This document shows, in pieces, positions 1 through 10,010 of a stretch of DNA of 64,000 nt. The stretch comes from Hibiscus mutabilis (taxonomy: Eukaryota > Streptophyta > Magnoliopsida > Malvales > Malvaceae), in contig CM033732.1 of the NCBI GenBank assembly GCA_019671005.1, positions 7,844,886 to 7,908,885 on the forward strand, in the 5' to 3' direction. The translations under genes were made by a program, and so were the position numbers. A model generated the notes under the pieces. It made no database searches. It saw only the letters and a list, made by a program, of their open reading frames with translations, and was not told the origin of the DNA. How positions within the stretch are numbered: the stretch's first letter is position 1; each line of letters starts with the position of its first letter.

Positions 1-117
1 CTGTTTTAAATTTACTTATTATTTTAAAATTTATTTATTTATTTCATATAAAAATAGCGAAATATTTTTAAAATTTATGCAATTGAATTAGGACTAAAAT
101 TTAGGTATACAATTAAA

Positions 118-445
118 GGGTAAAATACCTAAATCATCACTCAGCTTTGCTCTTTGACCTATTTTGGTCACTGAACTTTCAAAATGCTCAATTTACTCAT
201 TGAACTTTACTTTCTGACCTATTTTGATCACCCTGGATTGTTTTATTAATATTTTAGTATGATGTGGCATATTTTATTATTATTGAATAGAAAAATAATT
301 TAAAATAAAAATAAATTATTGGTAAATTACAAAAATCATCACTAAACTTTACTCTCTGACCTATTTTGGTCATTGAACTTTCAAAATTATCCATTTACTC
401 ATTGAACTTTATACATTGACCTATTTTGGTCACTCATCCATTTTC
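118..445 (+). repeat. Left terminal inverted repeat of the Pack-MULE
   Basis: This arm has an outer block (118-250) and an inner block (about 308-445), each containing calls of the form ctttgacctattttggtcac and cattgaactttc. The same blocks recur in reverse order and orientation at 1345-1684. A partial copy of the same arm family lies at 45395-45600. Confidence 0.85.
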
Positions 446-654
446 TCATTAACAGCCCAGTGACGTGACTTATTTTATTAATATTTGGTTGTGACGTAGA
501 TTTTTTATTAATATTCGGTTGACACGTAGGATTTAAAATAAAAAAAATAAAATTCCTAAATTCTAACCAAACCCCACCGACATCACCCTCTCATCCCCAA
601 AACTTCACTGTCTCCTTAAATAGCTTATTGCATATTCATCTTCACATGGATGGA

Positions 655-1070
655 TCAATCCAAGCTCTTCACATGAAGAAGACAAGTTGAGACCGAAAAC
701 AACTTTCGTGGCAAGTTATGGCCTCTCTGGTGAAGCTGGAGGTTCTGGTCTCTTTGGAACCCTTTGTTGCAGATGTCACAAACGAATCTGTTGGTTGCCA
801 TGAGTGTTTTGGGTGAAAAAGCTATCGCTTCTGCATCTGGGTTTGGTCAAGGAAACAACCAAACCAAAAAAGATGTAGTAAAAACTAAAAAGTAATGAAC
901 ATTGTTTTTTTAAGATGACGGTTTTTGAAGTTTGGATAGAAACCTGGATTGCCTGGTTGATTTTTCTTTCTTTTGACCGGCTGAGATTGAGGTGGTTGGT
1001 TGGTAGCGCCACCAGCATTGTTCCTTGAAGAAACATTTGCTTCTCCGGATGCAGATGTCAAGTTAGACAT
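655..1070 (-). pseudogene. Captured 5' fragment of an INDETERMINATE-domain (IDD) C2H2 zinc-finger gene, spliceable to a 102-aa ORF
   Basis: Exon 1 is 1070-944, beginning MSNLTSASGEA, the typical IDD N-terminus, followed by a basic KRKKNQPGNP segment equivalent to the IDD nuclear-localisation stretch. A 107-nt intron (943-837) has a GT donor and a cccag acceptor. Exon 2 (836-655) continues SPKTLMATNRFVCDICNKG with an intact first C2H2 finger (C-x2-C-x12-H-x3-H), then RGHNLPRKL. After that the IDD similarity ends and 13 unrelated residues lead to a stop. Exons total 309 nt, divisible by three. IDD proteins are plant nuclear transcription factors with four fingers; this copy keeps only one. The splice signals survive, so the capture came from genomic DNA, not cDNA. 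Whether it is expressed cannot be told from sequence. It could alternatively be called a truncated gene rather than a pseudogene. Confidence 0.85.
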
Positions 1071-1228
1071 ATTTTCTTCCAGAACTTGCTGATGTTACTG
1101 TTGGTGGAATATATATCTTTCATTTTATAAATCTTTGGTGACGGCGAACGAAGAAGGATATCTAAATGACGTTGGCGACGTAGAAAAGACCGACAGCAGC
1201 TAGGGTTTTATTTGGGAGAAATAAATGG

Positions 1229-1263
1229 TTTTTATAGGGAAAATTCGAGAAAAGGTTTTTATA
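1229..1263 (-). promoter_or_regulatory. Two TATA-like boxes upstream of the captured IDD fragment
   Basis: On the minus strand the motif CCCTATAAAAACC occurs twice (TATAAAAA at 1236-1229 and 1263-1256). It is followed by an AAACCCTAG telo-box-like motif at about 1200 and then a roughly 130-nt leader to the ATG at 1070. The layout is that of a plant core promoter and 5'UTR carried inside the element. Function is inferred. Confidence 0.55.
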
Positions 1264-1344
1264 GGGATATAAAACGACGTTGTTTTGATGCAAATTAGGT
1301 TTTTCTAAAATGACGTCATTTTGGTTTTGTGTGCCATGTCATAA

Positions 1345-1684
1345 CACCGTTAATTATTTAACGGTAGAGTGACAAAAATAGGTCAATGTATAAAGTTCAA
1401 TGAGTAAATTGATTGTTTTGAAAGTTCAGTGACCAAAATAGGTCGGAGAGTAAAGTTCAGTGGTGACTTTTATAATTTACCAATAATTTATTTTTATTTT
1501 AAATTATTTTTATATTTAATAATAATAATATATGCCATGACATATCAAAATATTAATAAAATAACCCAGAATGATCAAAATAGGTCAGAAAGTAAAGTTT
1601 AATGAGTAAATAGAGCATTTTAAAAGTTCAGTGACCGAAATAGGTTAAAGAGCAAAATTGAGTGACGATTTAAGTATTTTACCC
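1345..1684 (-). repeat. Right terminal inverted repeat of the Pack-MULE
   Basis: Reverse complement of the left arm: motifs such as gtgaccaaaataggtc and aaagttcaatgagtaaa mirror 118-445, and the arm ends exactly at the second copy of the 9-bp duplication. Confidence 0.85.
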
Positions 1685-1693
1685 ACAATTAAA

Positions 1694-2367
1694 TTAAAAA
1701 CAAGAAATTATGTATTAATGACACTAAGTTAAAGTTTCATAATTTATTGTAAGTTGAATCAAAATATTGTTATGATTTTAAAATATATCATTTTCAAAAT
1801 TTGACTTTGGCAAAAGAGTGGTTCAAGCAACTAGTAAAACATGCTATTTTATAATTGTTGTGTCCCTTTTGATTAGAAACATTGTAGCAAGCATGGAATA
1901 TTGATGAAATGTTCCAATGTAAGTATTCAAGGCTACTAAGGTGTCCTAATTTGTTGACCAAAATAATAATATCAAAAAAGTCAACTAAATAATAATAAAG
2001 GAATTCAGATCGGATTAAGATCATTTTTGACAATTATTTTTTTTACATTTTCAATTTTATCTATAAATATAATTTTTTAATATTTATAGATAAATTTAAA
2101 CATATACATGCTTCTTATGAATATATTATATAAAAATAAATCAACAAAAATTAAACGAAAACTCAATGAAGTCGCATCAGCAGGATAAACTAATAAGTAT
2201 ATAGATTATATTTATATGACGTTTTGGTTAGAAGGGACTAAGTACATTGGATTTGAACAAATTTACCTTCACGATCGTTTTCGGTATAAAGGACCAATAT
2301 AATAGCTAGGTTTAAATATATCAAATTCATGTATATTTTAAATTTCAAAATTTATTTTTTATGCTTT
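1694..2367. other. AT-rich intergenic DNA, no gene seen
   Basis: No coding similarity, RNA gene or clear repeat ends recognised. Short open frames here have AT-rich random composition. Confidence 0.6.
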
Positions 2368-3083
2368 GGCCTGTTTGATAAATATTTTTTAGCCAAAATT
2401 AGGGGTTTTGATCAGTTAAATTCGTTAATTTAAATGTTTGATAAATAGAATATTGTAATAACGGATTGAGCGAAATCTCTTAATTTGAAAAACTCATCAA
2501 AAGAACTTTTTGAGTTAAATGTTTAGAAAAAAGAATTGTAAAGACTCTTTTATCCTTGACAATTGATAATTACAAAAAAAAATCTCTAAATAACATAATT
2601 TTGAATAACTAATAAAATTAAAAAGATAATTTCGTAAATACGAAATTAATATATACATCTAAATTTAATAATTAATAAAATTATATTTAAAATATAATTT
2701 CATAAATAAAAAATTAATATATACATCTAAATTTAATAATTATTTAAATTATATTAAAAATAATTTCATAAATAAGAAATTAATATATACATCCTTCATA
2801 TATATGCTTAGTAATGGTATTAAAACAATTAATTTTCATAATCTAACTAATATTAATAGATACAACATATTAATTACTAATAAATTATTCAAACAAGTAT
2901 TGAATATAATCATGTCCTTATATGTCATTTTGTTTATTCAAATAATCAAACAACTATCAGTTATTTTTACCAATCACGTTTATACAATCCGCTAATGCAA
3001 CCCATTAGTCAAATTAGTTAATGCTATCAACTTTCAACTAATATAATTCGCTATTAGCTATCCTCTAATTGTCAAACATGACC
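2368..3083. mobile_element. Possible non-autonomous DNA transposon with GGCCTGTTTGATAA-type ends
   Basis: The left end ggcctgtttgataa (2368) is approximately the inverse of the right end ttgtcaaacatgacc (to 3083). Such GGSCxTGTTTGR ends are common in plant hAT-like MITEs. The flanking 8-mers tatgcttt and tttatttt match at only 5 of 8 positions, so the duplication is not convincing. Confidence 0.4.
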
Positions 3084-3097
3084 TTTATTTTTATGAA

Positions 3098-3455
3098 ATT
3101 AAGTCTTTATACTACTTTTTATTTGAATTTTTTTATCTTTCTCCTAACGTTTATTCAATTTTACTGTTAATTGTTGAGCTGATGGTTGTAAAAAAGGTAA
3201 AATAACTTTTTAGTCCCTACATTTATATTTTTTAATCAATATAACCCTTAATCTTCAAAAATAAAAATATCATTAATTGAACAACACACTTTTCAATCAT
3301 CAGCGTTTACAACTTTTTCAGAGTCTAATTGATAAAAATATTATAAAATAGAGGATTGAAAGTTATTTTACATTTTTATAGTTGATAGTTAACAGTAAAA
3401 TAGAACAAAAGTTAATCAAGTTTTTCAAATAAAAAATAGTACATAGACTCAATTT
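3098..3455. repeat. Foldback element with inverted arms of about 75 bp
   Basis: The left arm reads agtctttatactactttttatttgaa and later ttttactgttaa. The right arm, ending near 3455, reads ttaacagtaaaat and later ttcaaataaaaaatagtacatagact, its reverse complement with some changes. There is no coding content, consistent with a MITE. Confidence 0.6.
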
Positions 3456-3540
3456 CACAAAAATATTGGGACTAAATTTTAAATATTAAAATAATACAAC
3501 AACCTTTAACAAATTTAAACCTAACATATGCATGTACACA

Positions 3541-3566
3541 AATATATATATATATATATATATATT
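3541..3566. repeat. (TA)n microsatellite
   Basis: Uninterrupted alternating T and A for about 25 bases, immediately left of the next palindromic element. Confidence 0.9.
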
Positions 3567-3957
3567 GAAAATTCTAGAGTACGTCATGTATCGATATGTA
3601 CCATTAATCATATGCATTGATATTATTATTAACTATTTTAATAACTTTTGAAATTCTGAGGACATAAAATGTGATTATTTCTTTTTGAGAATAAAATATG
3701 TTGAAACACTTTTTGTGCCAATTTTTAATTTTTTCTTTTTTAATTCAAAAATGGTATTGTTTTAATAAAATTTTATTATTTTTAAATTAAAAAAATGAAA
3801 AGTCGCACAAAAATGTTCTAACCTATTTTATTATAAAAAATGAATAATCATGCTTTAGGTCCTCATGATTTTAAAAGTTATTAAATTTGTTAATAGTGTA
3901 TATCAGTATATATGATTAGTGGTACATATAGATACATGGCGCTTATTCTAGACTCAT
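3567..3957. repeat. Near-palindromic MITE, about 390 bp
   Basis: The left arm contains attctagagtacgtcatgta, tatgtaccattaatcatat and ttattaacta. The right arm contains the inverse series ttaatagtgtatatc, atatgattagtggtacata and ggcgcttattctagact. Inner arms also pair (caaaaatggt and cgcacaaaaatg regions flanking about 3740-3790). The whole element could fold into one hairpin, which makes it a candidate small-RNA source. No coding content. Confidence 0.7.
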
Positions 3958-4009
3958 ATGACAAAATAATTATTTACAACCTTTTTATTCGCCTATTAGT
4001 CGAATCTAT

Positions 4010-4382
4010 CTGGCTGCATAAAGGGGCTTGATTTTTCATTCCTTTTATTCCACTAATAGGCAGTGACACGTGTCACCATCATGCTAGTTTGAATAAAAAT
4101 ATTATAAAATACCATATATTGCTTACAAGGAGAGAGAAGAAATGACATGAAAAATTAAAAAAATAAAATAAAATTCCACGTCAGCAAAACCGTTAAGTTT
4201 TTAATAGCCGGTGACCAAAATAGGAAGGAAACATAACATTAGTGATGTTTTTGCCAAAAAATAGTTCGGTGACAAAAATAGGAAGGAAACACAATTTAGT
4301 GATGTTTTTGCCAAAAAAATAGTTCGGCAACCAAAATAGAAAAGAAACCATAGTTCGGTGACTACTGGTGCAGTTTACCCTA
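4010..4382. mobile_element. One arm of a MULE/MITE-like element
   Basis: Read on the minus strand from 4382 it starts gggtaaactgcaccagtag and repeats a block with ccgaactat...ttggcaaaaacatcac two to three times. It then continues through a cacgtgtcac motif shared with the arm at 18115-18380. The opposite end was not found, so it is truncated or highly diverged. Confidence 0.45.
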
Positions 4383-5331
4383 TCTTTTATTGTTTAAAGT
4401 TTAGGGTTTAGAATTTAGGTCGCCTAAAAGGGATACGTGACAGCTTTAGAAGTTCGTTTGTGAAAAAAAAATTACTAGTTATGCATCAAATAATTACTCT
4501 TAGTTTATTTGGTATTGATTTTGGTAAATACTTTTAAAAGTTAAAAGTTTGAGCATGAATAATTATAATCTTATTTGAGCTTAATTTGTGACTCTATCTC
4601 AGGGACGGATGTACCCTATGGGTGGGAGCGGCTGTGGCTCCCCAATCGCATACCAATTTTTTTTACCTTTATTTCATATGTTGAGTTTAAAATTTTTACA
4701 AAATATTCAATTTCAGAAAAAGAAAATATTTTGTCCCAAAAATCAAAGTCTGGCTCCATCCCTGGTAGTATGTTGCATGCCATCTCATAAATTCAACCTT
4801 GAGTTTTGAGCTCTTCCAATTAACTTGGAAGCAATGAAAGAACATGACATAGCTAGGTTGCATTTGATTTATGGACTTTCCTATAATATGTAATAAGAAT
4901 AATTGTTTGTTATTATTTATTAGCATAAAAGGTTAGTTTAAATTAGTTAAGGTTAGTTAATTGGATTTTATTTATTAAATAAACTATGAGTTAGGTTATG
5001 ATTCCATATTACACATAAGATAATTTTTTGATATCCCAATTACAAAAAAAAATCTCTAAAATAATTTTGATATCAAAATAATGAGATTTAAAAATTTAAC
5101 ATATTGGAAAGTATCATAGTGAAAAAGCGGATGATATCCGTCCTAAGAGAGACGGGTTCAAATCGCTTTATTTACAAGGTATAATCACCTTTAGGCTATT
5201 AAAAAAATTAACATATTGATAAATTAAAGAACATTTACGCATTTTAATTTATTATTATTGATGATCTAACCTTGCGTATCCTTACAAATTAATTTTTATG
5301 TGTGATATAAATTTTTTTAATAATAAAAATA
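4383..5331. other. Intergenic DNA, no gene seen
   Basis: Starts with degenerate TTTAGGG-like text (4383-4415). Otherwise it is AT-rich with no supported gene. A stretch at 5122-5200 with a gggttcaaatc motif is vaguely tRNA-like but does not fold as a tRNA. Confidence 0.5.
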
Positions 5332-5839
5332 AGGGTAAACAACAGGGATATCCATTGAATTTTATGGTGTTTCACTTTAATCATTGAACTTTTAAAATTT
5401 TCATTACAATTTAAACTAAAGAAAAGAATTAGAAGAGGAGGGGTAGTAGTTTGGTGATCTTTTCGACTTGAGAAACTATTAAACGCGGCGACAGAAACTG
5501 TGATAAAAGGAAGTAGCGATCCAATACAAATTAAAAGATTAAACTTTTCGATCGCTATTGTCAATTGTTGTATTAACTTCCAATTGAATGATGTTAATTT
5601 TCTACCTAAATGGATCCTTCTTACCGTTAGGATTGATCGATGATCGCTTTGTTCATCAAAAATTTGACATTGACCGTGGTTGCAAATTTGGAATCTTAAG
5701 GGTTTTTAAAGAAGAAGACTTTAAGGTGTCACATCAATATTTTGTAACGGTAGTGACCGCAATAAAATCGAATTAAAATTTTAATTATTGTAATGTACAT
5801 TTTAAAATTTAATAACCAAAGTTAAAACACTCTAAAAGT

Positions 5840-5850
<11 letters not shown>
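5332..5850. repeat. Foldback element with about 65-bp inverted arms
   Basis: The left arm (5345-5415) includes ttcactttaatcattgaac and ttttcattacaatttaaa. The right arm (about 5780-5850) includes attgtaatgtacattttaaa and aaccaaagttaaaacactc, its diverged inverse. The centre (5430-5770) is unique sequence without a recognised coding match. It resembles the MULE-type elements elsewhere in the window. Confidence 0.5.

Positions 5851-5881
<31 letters not shown>
5843..5881. repeat. (AAT)n microsatellite
   Basis: About 12 consecutive aat units at the right edge of the preceding foldback element. Confidence 0.95.
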
Positions 5882-6135
5882 TCAATTTAAATTATAGATG
5901 AAACTGACCTACATCTTTATTTAGTTGGCCAACTAGTTACATATATCTCCATAAAATGTATGATTCTAGTACACAATTAGCTTTGCAAGTATTGGAACTT
6001 ACGTATCAAAATAACATTGATTGAAATGGTTACTCTATGATAATATCTATTTCATAAAATGTCAAATTTAAAATTGACACGTTACTCAATTCTTAAAAAA
6101 ATAAAAGTAAATCATTTAATAAACAAACACATCAA

Positions 6136-6849
6136 AAATCATATTCTCAAAAAAATTTCTCTCATCGGCGGCTTCTATGTTTCTTTCATTTTTATGTGGT
6201 CGGCAGCGGTATCAGCCTTAATATTGGTATCGATCGCCGATATTCATTTCTCTTATTTTCTTATATTATGTTTTTATTTTTGCATTTTCGTTGGTTTTTT
6301 TTTCTAGATTTTTATATTAGAAACGCGTTATTTTGGATTCCTACTTCTCGAACATATTGTTGCACTTGTTTTCTCTGCCTTTGAGGTGCGCATATGCCTT
6401 GACACGTTATTCGCCTACCTTTTGGATAGATTTGCGTTCGTGTAGAGTTTCTCACGACACTCGATTCTGATGTGCGATTGTGGTGGTCGTTCAGTGGTTT
6501 GATCTTATATTGTGGTTATTTGTCGATGCATTCGGATACATTCAGCGAAGTAGCTTGCAAGACTGTTGGTTTCGCTTGTCAATCCTTCATCACTTATCAA
6601 GCGTCTAGGGGATTCGTTTATCCCTTGTGTGTTGACAACTCCCCTGACCTTTTTTCGTTCAATGGAGTCTATGCTTATCTATTTGAGCGACAGTAAGAGC
6701 ATCTTCTACTGGCATGACTCCTTTCATCTTTTTCTCTTTTTATTTTTTTAATTTTTTTATTGTTTGTTATAAATATTTTATGTTTGAATCTCTTTGTTTG
6801 ACTCTCTTTCTACGCAATAAAAGTTACCCGATATTTTGTTAAAAAAATA
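6136..6849 (+). mobile_element. Retroposed insertion (5'-truncated LINE or retrocopy) with perfect 18-bp target duplication
   Basis: The 714-bp insert is bracketed by identical 18-mers, aataaacaaacacatcaa, at 6118-6135 and 6850-6867. It ends in an A-rich tail (ttaaaaaaat) preceded by a gcaataaaag polyadenylation-like signal near 6815. Long target duplication plus an A tail is the signature of target-primed reverse transcription. The body is GC-richer than its surroundings, with no open frame longer than about 80 codons and no domain I can name. It may be the 3'UTR of a LINE or an mRNA retrocopy. Confidence 0.8.
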
Positions 6850-6867
6850 AATAAACAAACACATCAA

Positions 6868-7802
6868 TTGGGCACATTTCCAACTTGGAACCAACGACCA
6901 GACATAATTGTGCAATATTATATACTACATACTAGTTAAAAGTCTTGATCCAGTGTTGATATTAAAGATTTTAAATCTTTATCAACAAATAAAAAGAATA
7001 TGTAGCGGATGAATAATAAATTCAGGGAAGCATGATTAGTTTACGTAAATAAACAAAGTCTTTTTACCTAAAACTAACACATTAAATAATTAAAATGATT
7101 AAAAAGAACCAACAAACAACTGGGGCCCACATTCCCTGAAGTGGGACAGCCGTTCGATTGTTTATGGTTTTACCTTGATGCGTTGGGCCCCGCTTTCCCC
7201 TTTCAGTTCTTTTTCTTTTTGGTTTTGGTTTAAATTAAAAATCACCCCTCAAACTATGTCCTATTTTTACTTTAAGTACCTGATCACTTATTCCTAACCC
7301 TCTGAAGCCAGGCCGTTATTTTAATCAATTTTTTTTAGATCAATACGACGTTAACACGTCACTAGATTTTAATAATAATTTAGATTAAAAATAATTGAAG
7401 TTTTTAAAATAAAGAAAAACGTAATTTAGATTGGTTGTGATTCTATCTGTAATAAAAAAATTAAATAAAATAATAAAAAATATTATATATTTTATAATTG
7501 CAACAAAAGTATATGTTTTATGCATATGTTTTTTTTTTTTTTATCTCTAGAAATATGCGGTGGAGTTCTCCTATGCAAAAATAGTTTTCGTCTCCTTTCA
7601 AATAAACTAAAATTTGAATTTCGGCATTAAAAACATATATATCATAATATTCTGTTCTACTTTATTATCAACCATGCATTCCATATTAATGTTAATGGGG
7701 AATTATGTTATTGAGTCGAAGCTTAATTTAATTAATTTTTATATGTATGCATATAAGATAATATCCAACAAATTTATAGATCAAATATAAGTCAATAATT
7801 TC
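6868..7802. other. Intergenic DNA, no gene seen
   Basis: AT-rich. At about 7228-7330 there is weak similarity to MULE arm text (tcacccctcaaactatgtcctattttt). Nothing else is supported. Confidence 0.5.
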
Positions 7803-7920
7803 TAAAGCGGATGGTTAAAAGTTCTCCGCTGACATCATTATCTTTCCCCTAGGTTGTGGGTTCAATATTCATTATGAGCAAAATTCTCCAACCCATTCTC
7901 TTATGTAAGAATTGTTTAAA
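7803..7920 (+). mobile_element. tRNA-derived SINE, copy 1
   Basis: It contains gcggatggttaaaagttctc (A-box-like) and ggttgtgggttcaat (B-box-like), and ends ttatgtaagaattgttt before an A-rich run. The same order of motifs occurs at 40973-41097 and, inverted, at 27040-27172, which defines a SINE family. Confidence 0.65.
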
Positions 7921-8346
7921 AAATCGAATATATTGTTACTAGTTTTTAGCTAATTAATTTGACTATTCAGTCTGCGAGTTTTGTCGTTTTTTCAATTCTT
8001 CATTCGTTTTAAGTTTATTTTAATTGAATTTATATGATTAAAAATGTTTTATTATACTATTCAGATGGAAATAATTTTATAGAAAAATAATAAAAAATGT
8101 AAAATGGTAAAGCTAGGAAAAATAAAGGCATGAAACGGTAGTCGTTGTCCTGTGAAGGAGAGAAGAACCGCCACCACAACAACAACTACGTGTAAGTTTG
8201 CATGAAAATGTCAATAGTAAATATGCTATTCCGCAAGGGTATTATTGTCCTTTAAGATAAATCACTAGGAAACTCCATCCAGCGGTTTTCCATTGAAATA
8301 AAGCTTAAAAAAATCACAAGCATTTTTTTAAATGATATTAGTTTTA
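7921..8346. other. Intergenic DNA, no gene seen
   Basis: AT-rich flanking DNA. No coding, RNA or repeat signal that I can support. Confidence 0.5.
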
Positions 8347-8441
8347 GGGAAAACTACCTAAATAGTACTCAGCTATTGGTGTGTTATTATTTAGGTACCC
8401 AACTATTTTTTGGTAAAATGATACATAAGTAAAAAACAAAT
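8347..8441. mobile_element. MULE/MITE arm interrupted by the Sirevirus
   Basis: gggaaaactacctaaatag at 8347 is repeated at 18117, and both continue with gctattgg and a ttttttggyaaaatg block. The copia element inserted inside this repeat; the text after its right LTR (from 17994) resumes as AT-rich element sequence. Confidence 0.55.
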
Positions 8442-9587
8442 TGTTAGGATGATCAATCAATGTAGATGGTGGCCAAGAGGAGGTGAATTGACAATTTTAA
8501 AAGTTTGGAAGCAAATGGAAATAGATAGACCAAGGGACATAATTATTTATAGTGGTTCAAGCTTCTAATAAGCTCTACGTCCACTACCTTAGCTTTCTAC
8601 TAAGGATTTTCAACAATTCACTATTGAATTCTTCCCCTTTTCTAGGCTTAAGAGGTAACCGTTACAAGTTCAAGCTTTCTACCCAAAGCTTTGAACAATT
8701 CACTCTTGAATACAAAGAAAGAAATGGCAAATGAATAAAAGCCCTCACAAGGTAAATGTTTGCCCAATTTACAAGAACACTCAACCCCAAACTTGAAATG
8801 AAAGATTACAATGAAATACATAAGTTGGGTACAAGGATTTGACTCTATGAGCACAAGGGTTGGATTTTGCTTGAATACTTGAATGTTGTTTAATGGAGTT
8901 TCATTCGTTGTTGCTGCAGCATTGAAGTCTTGTATTTATACCCTCTCATTGATTTCTAGCCGTTTGGGTGGTTGGGGTATTGAATATAGCCGTTGATGAG
9001 CAAGTTTTCCGCGATAAATGTTATCTAGTCACCTACTGTATCGGTACACGTAAGCCCGTATCGATACCTGTTACAACAAAAATATAGCCGTCGTGTACAT
9101 CTGTATCGATACGCGGGAGACCATATCGAAACGCTCATAGTACGCATAGGGGTGTATAGATACGGTTAACATAAAAATTAAAAGTTCGTTAGTTCCAATA
9201 ACTAACAAGGCAACAGTCGAAAACATTAAATGCACATCGTATCGAAACGGGTGTGAGCCATATCAAAACACTTAGAAAATCATTTACCCAGTTGAATGTC
9301 GTATCGAAATGGGTTAAGCCGTATCGATACGCGTAGCTTAAAATACAGGCCAAGTTGAAGACCGTATTGAAACAGTTAAGGCCGTATCGAAACGCTTTGT
9401 AAAAATTTTGGGCGTATTTGTGTATTTTGGCTTGAAAGCACTTAGAAACTTTTTGGGTTTAAGTCTATAACTTTGGAAAACTTTTCCTTGTCATTTTGTG
9501 AGACTTTTGAGTACTTAAAAATTTATTTCCTTTTACAATTTAGTCCTTAAACACTTTGTTATATCAAAATCAAACATAGGTTTTACA
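8442..9587 (-). repeat. Sirevirus 3' LTR (1146 bp)
   Basis: On the minus strand it starts tgtaaaacctatg (9587) and ends ctaaca (8442), the TG...CA rule. It matches 16670-17993 throughout but is about 178 bp shorter, because blocks of the palindromic motif region are absent. About a dozen copies or variants of cgtatcgatacg / cgtatcgaaacg lie at 9030-9420. Confidence 0.92.
8933..8940 (-). promoter_or_regulatory. LTR TATA box (3' LTR copy)
   Basis: Minus strand reads ggTATAAATAcaag. The palindrome cluster at 9030-9420 lies just upstream of it. The same arrangement occurs in the 5' LTR at 17160-17167. Confidence 0.65.
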
Positions 9588-9720
9588 ATCTCCCCCTTTT
9601 TGATATAACAATACCAAAGTGAAAATTTTTAAGTATCTTTAAAAGTTTTTGAAAATACTCCCCCTTACTTTAAGCTTAACTAAAATTTTTTGGCTAAATT
9701 CATTATCCCCTTTTTGTTAG
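9588..9720 (-). promoter_or_regulatory. Polypurine tract and two extra polypurine-like repeats
   Basis: The plus strand directly right of the 3' LTR is atctccccctttttgat, that is aaaaagggggagat on the sense strand, the expected plus-strand primer. Two similar tracts follow at about 9659-9668 (actccccctt) and 9705-9716 (tcccctttttg). Repeated PPT-like motifs are a reported Sirevirus habit (from memory of the family). Confidence 0.75.
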
Positions 9721-10010
9721 ATCAAAATCAATGCAATGGGGTAAAACAAGTCCAAGCAATTATATAAGCAACATAAGCATTGAAATTAAAATCATAGTTC
9801 AAGCAACATAAAGCAATCCAACTCAAATCCTAAAGACATAAACCAAATAACAAAGCAATGATAAAGCATAAGAGTTCACAAGAACATAAAAAAACATAGG
9901 TGCATAATAATCCTAATATGATATGTAATGCAAAATGTCTAAGGATCGATCCCATCGTCTTCATCTTCGTCATTTTCGTCCTCATCATTATTGGCTTGAG
10001 GCCCAAGGGA

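Larger units (their letters stand above)
118..1684. mobile_element. Pack-type Mutator-like element (Pack-MULE) with captured IDD gene fragment
   Basis: The two ends are inverted copies (gggtaaaatac at 118 and gtattttaccc ending at 1684). They are flanked by a perfect 9-bp direct repeat, acaattaaa, at 109-117 and 1685-1693, which is the Mutator-superfamily target duplication. The inverted arms run about 330 bp and contain repeated blocks of the type gacctattttggtca / tgaccaaaataggtc. No transposase is present, so the element is non-autonomous. The middle (about 490-1340) is not arm sequence; on the minus strand it holds exon 1, intron 1 and part of exon 2 of an IDD zinc-finger gene with an upstream promoter-like stretch. 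That is the definition of a Pack-MULE. Confidence 0.9.

Noticed and set aside
5115..5200. tRNA-like text with gggttcaaatc
   Set aside because: No complete cloverleaf can be formed; the A-box part is absent. Possibly a SINE scrap.
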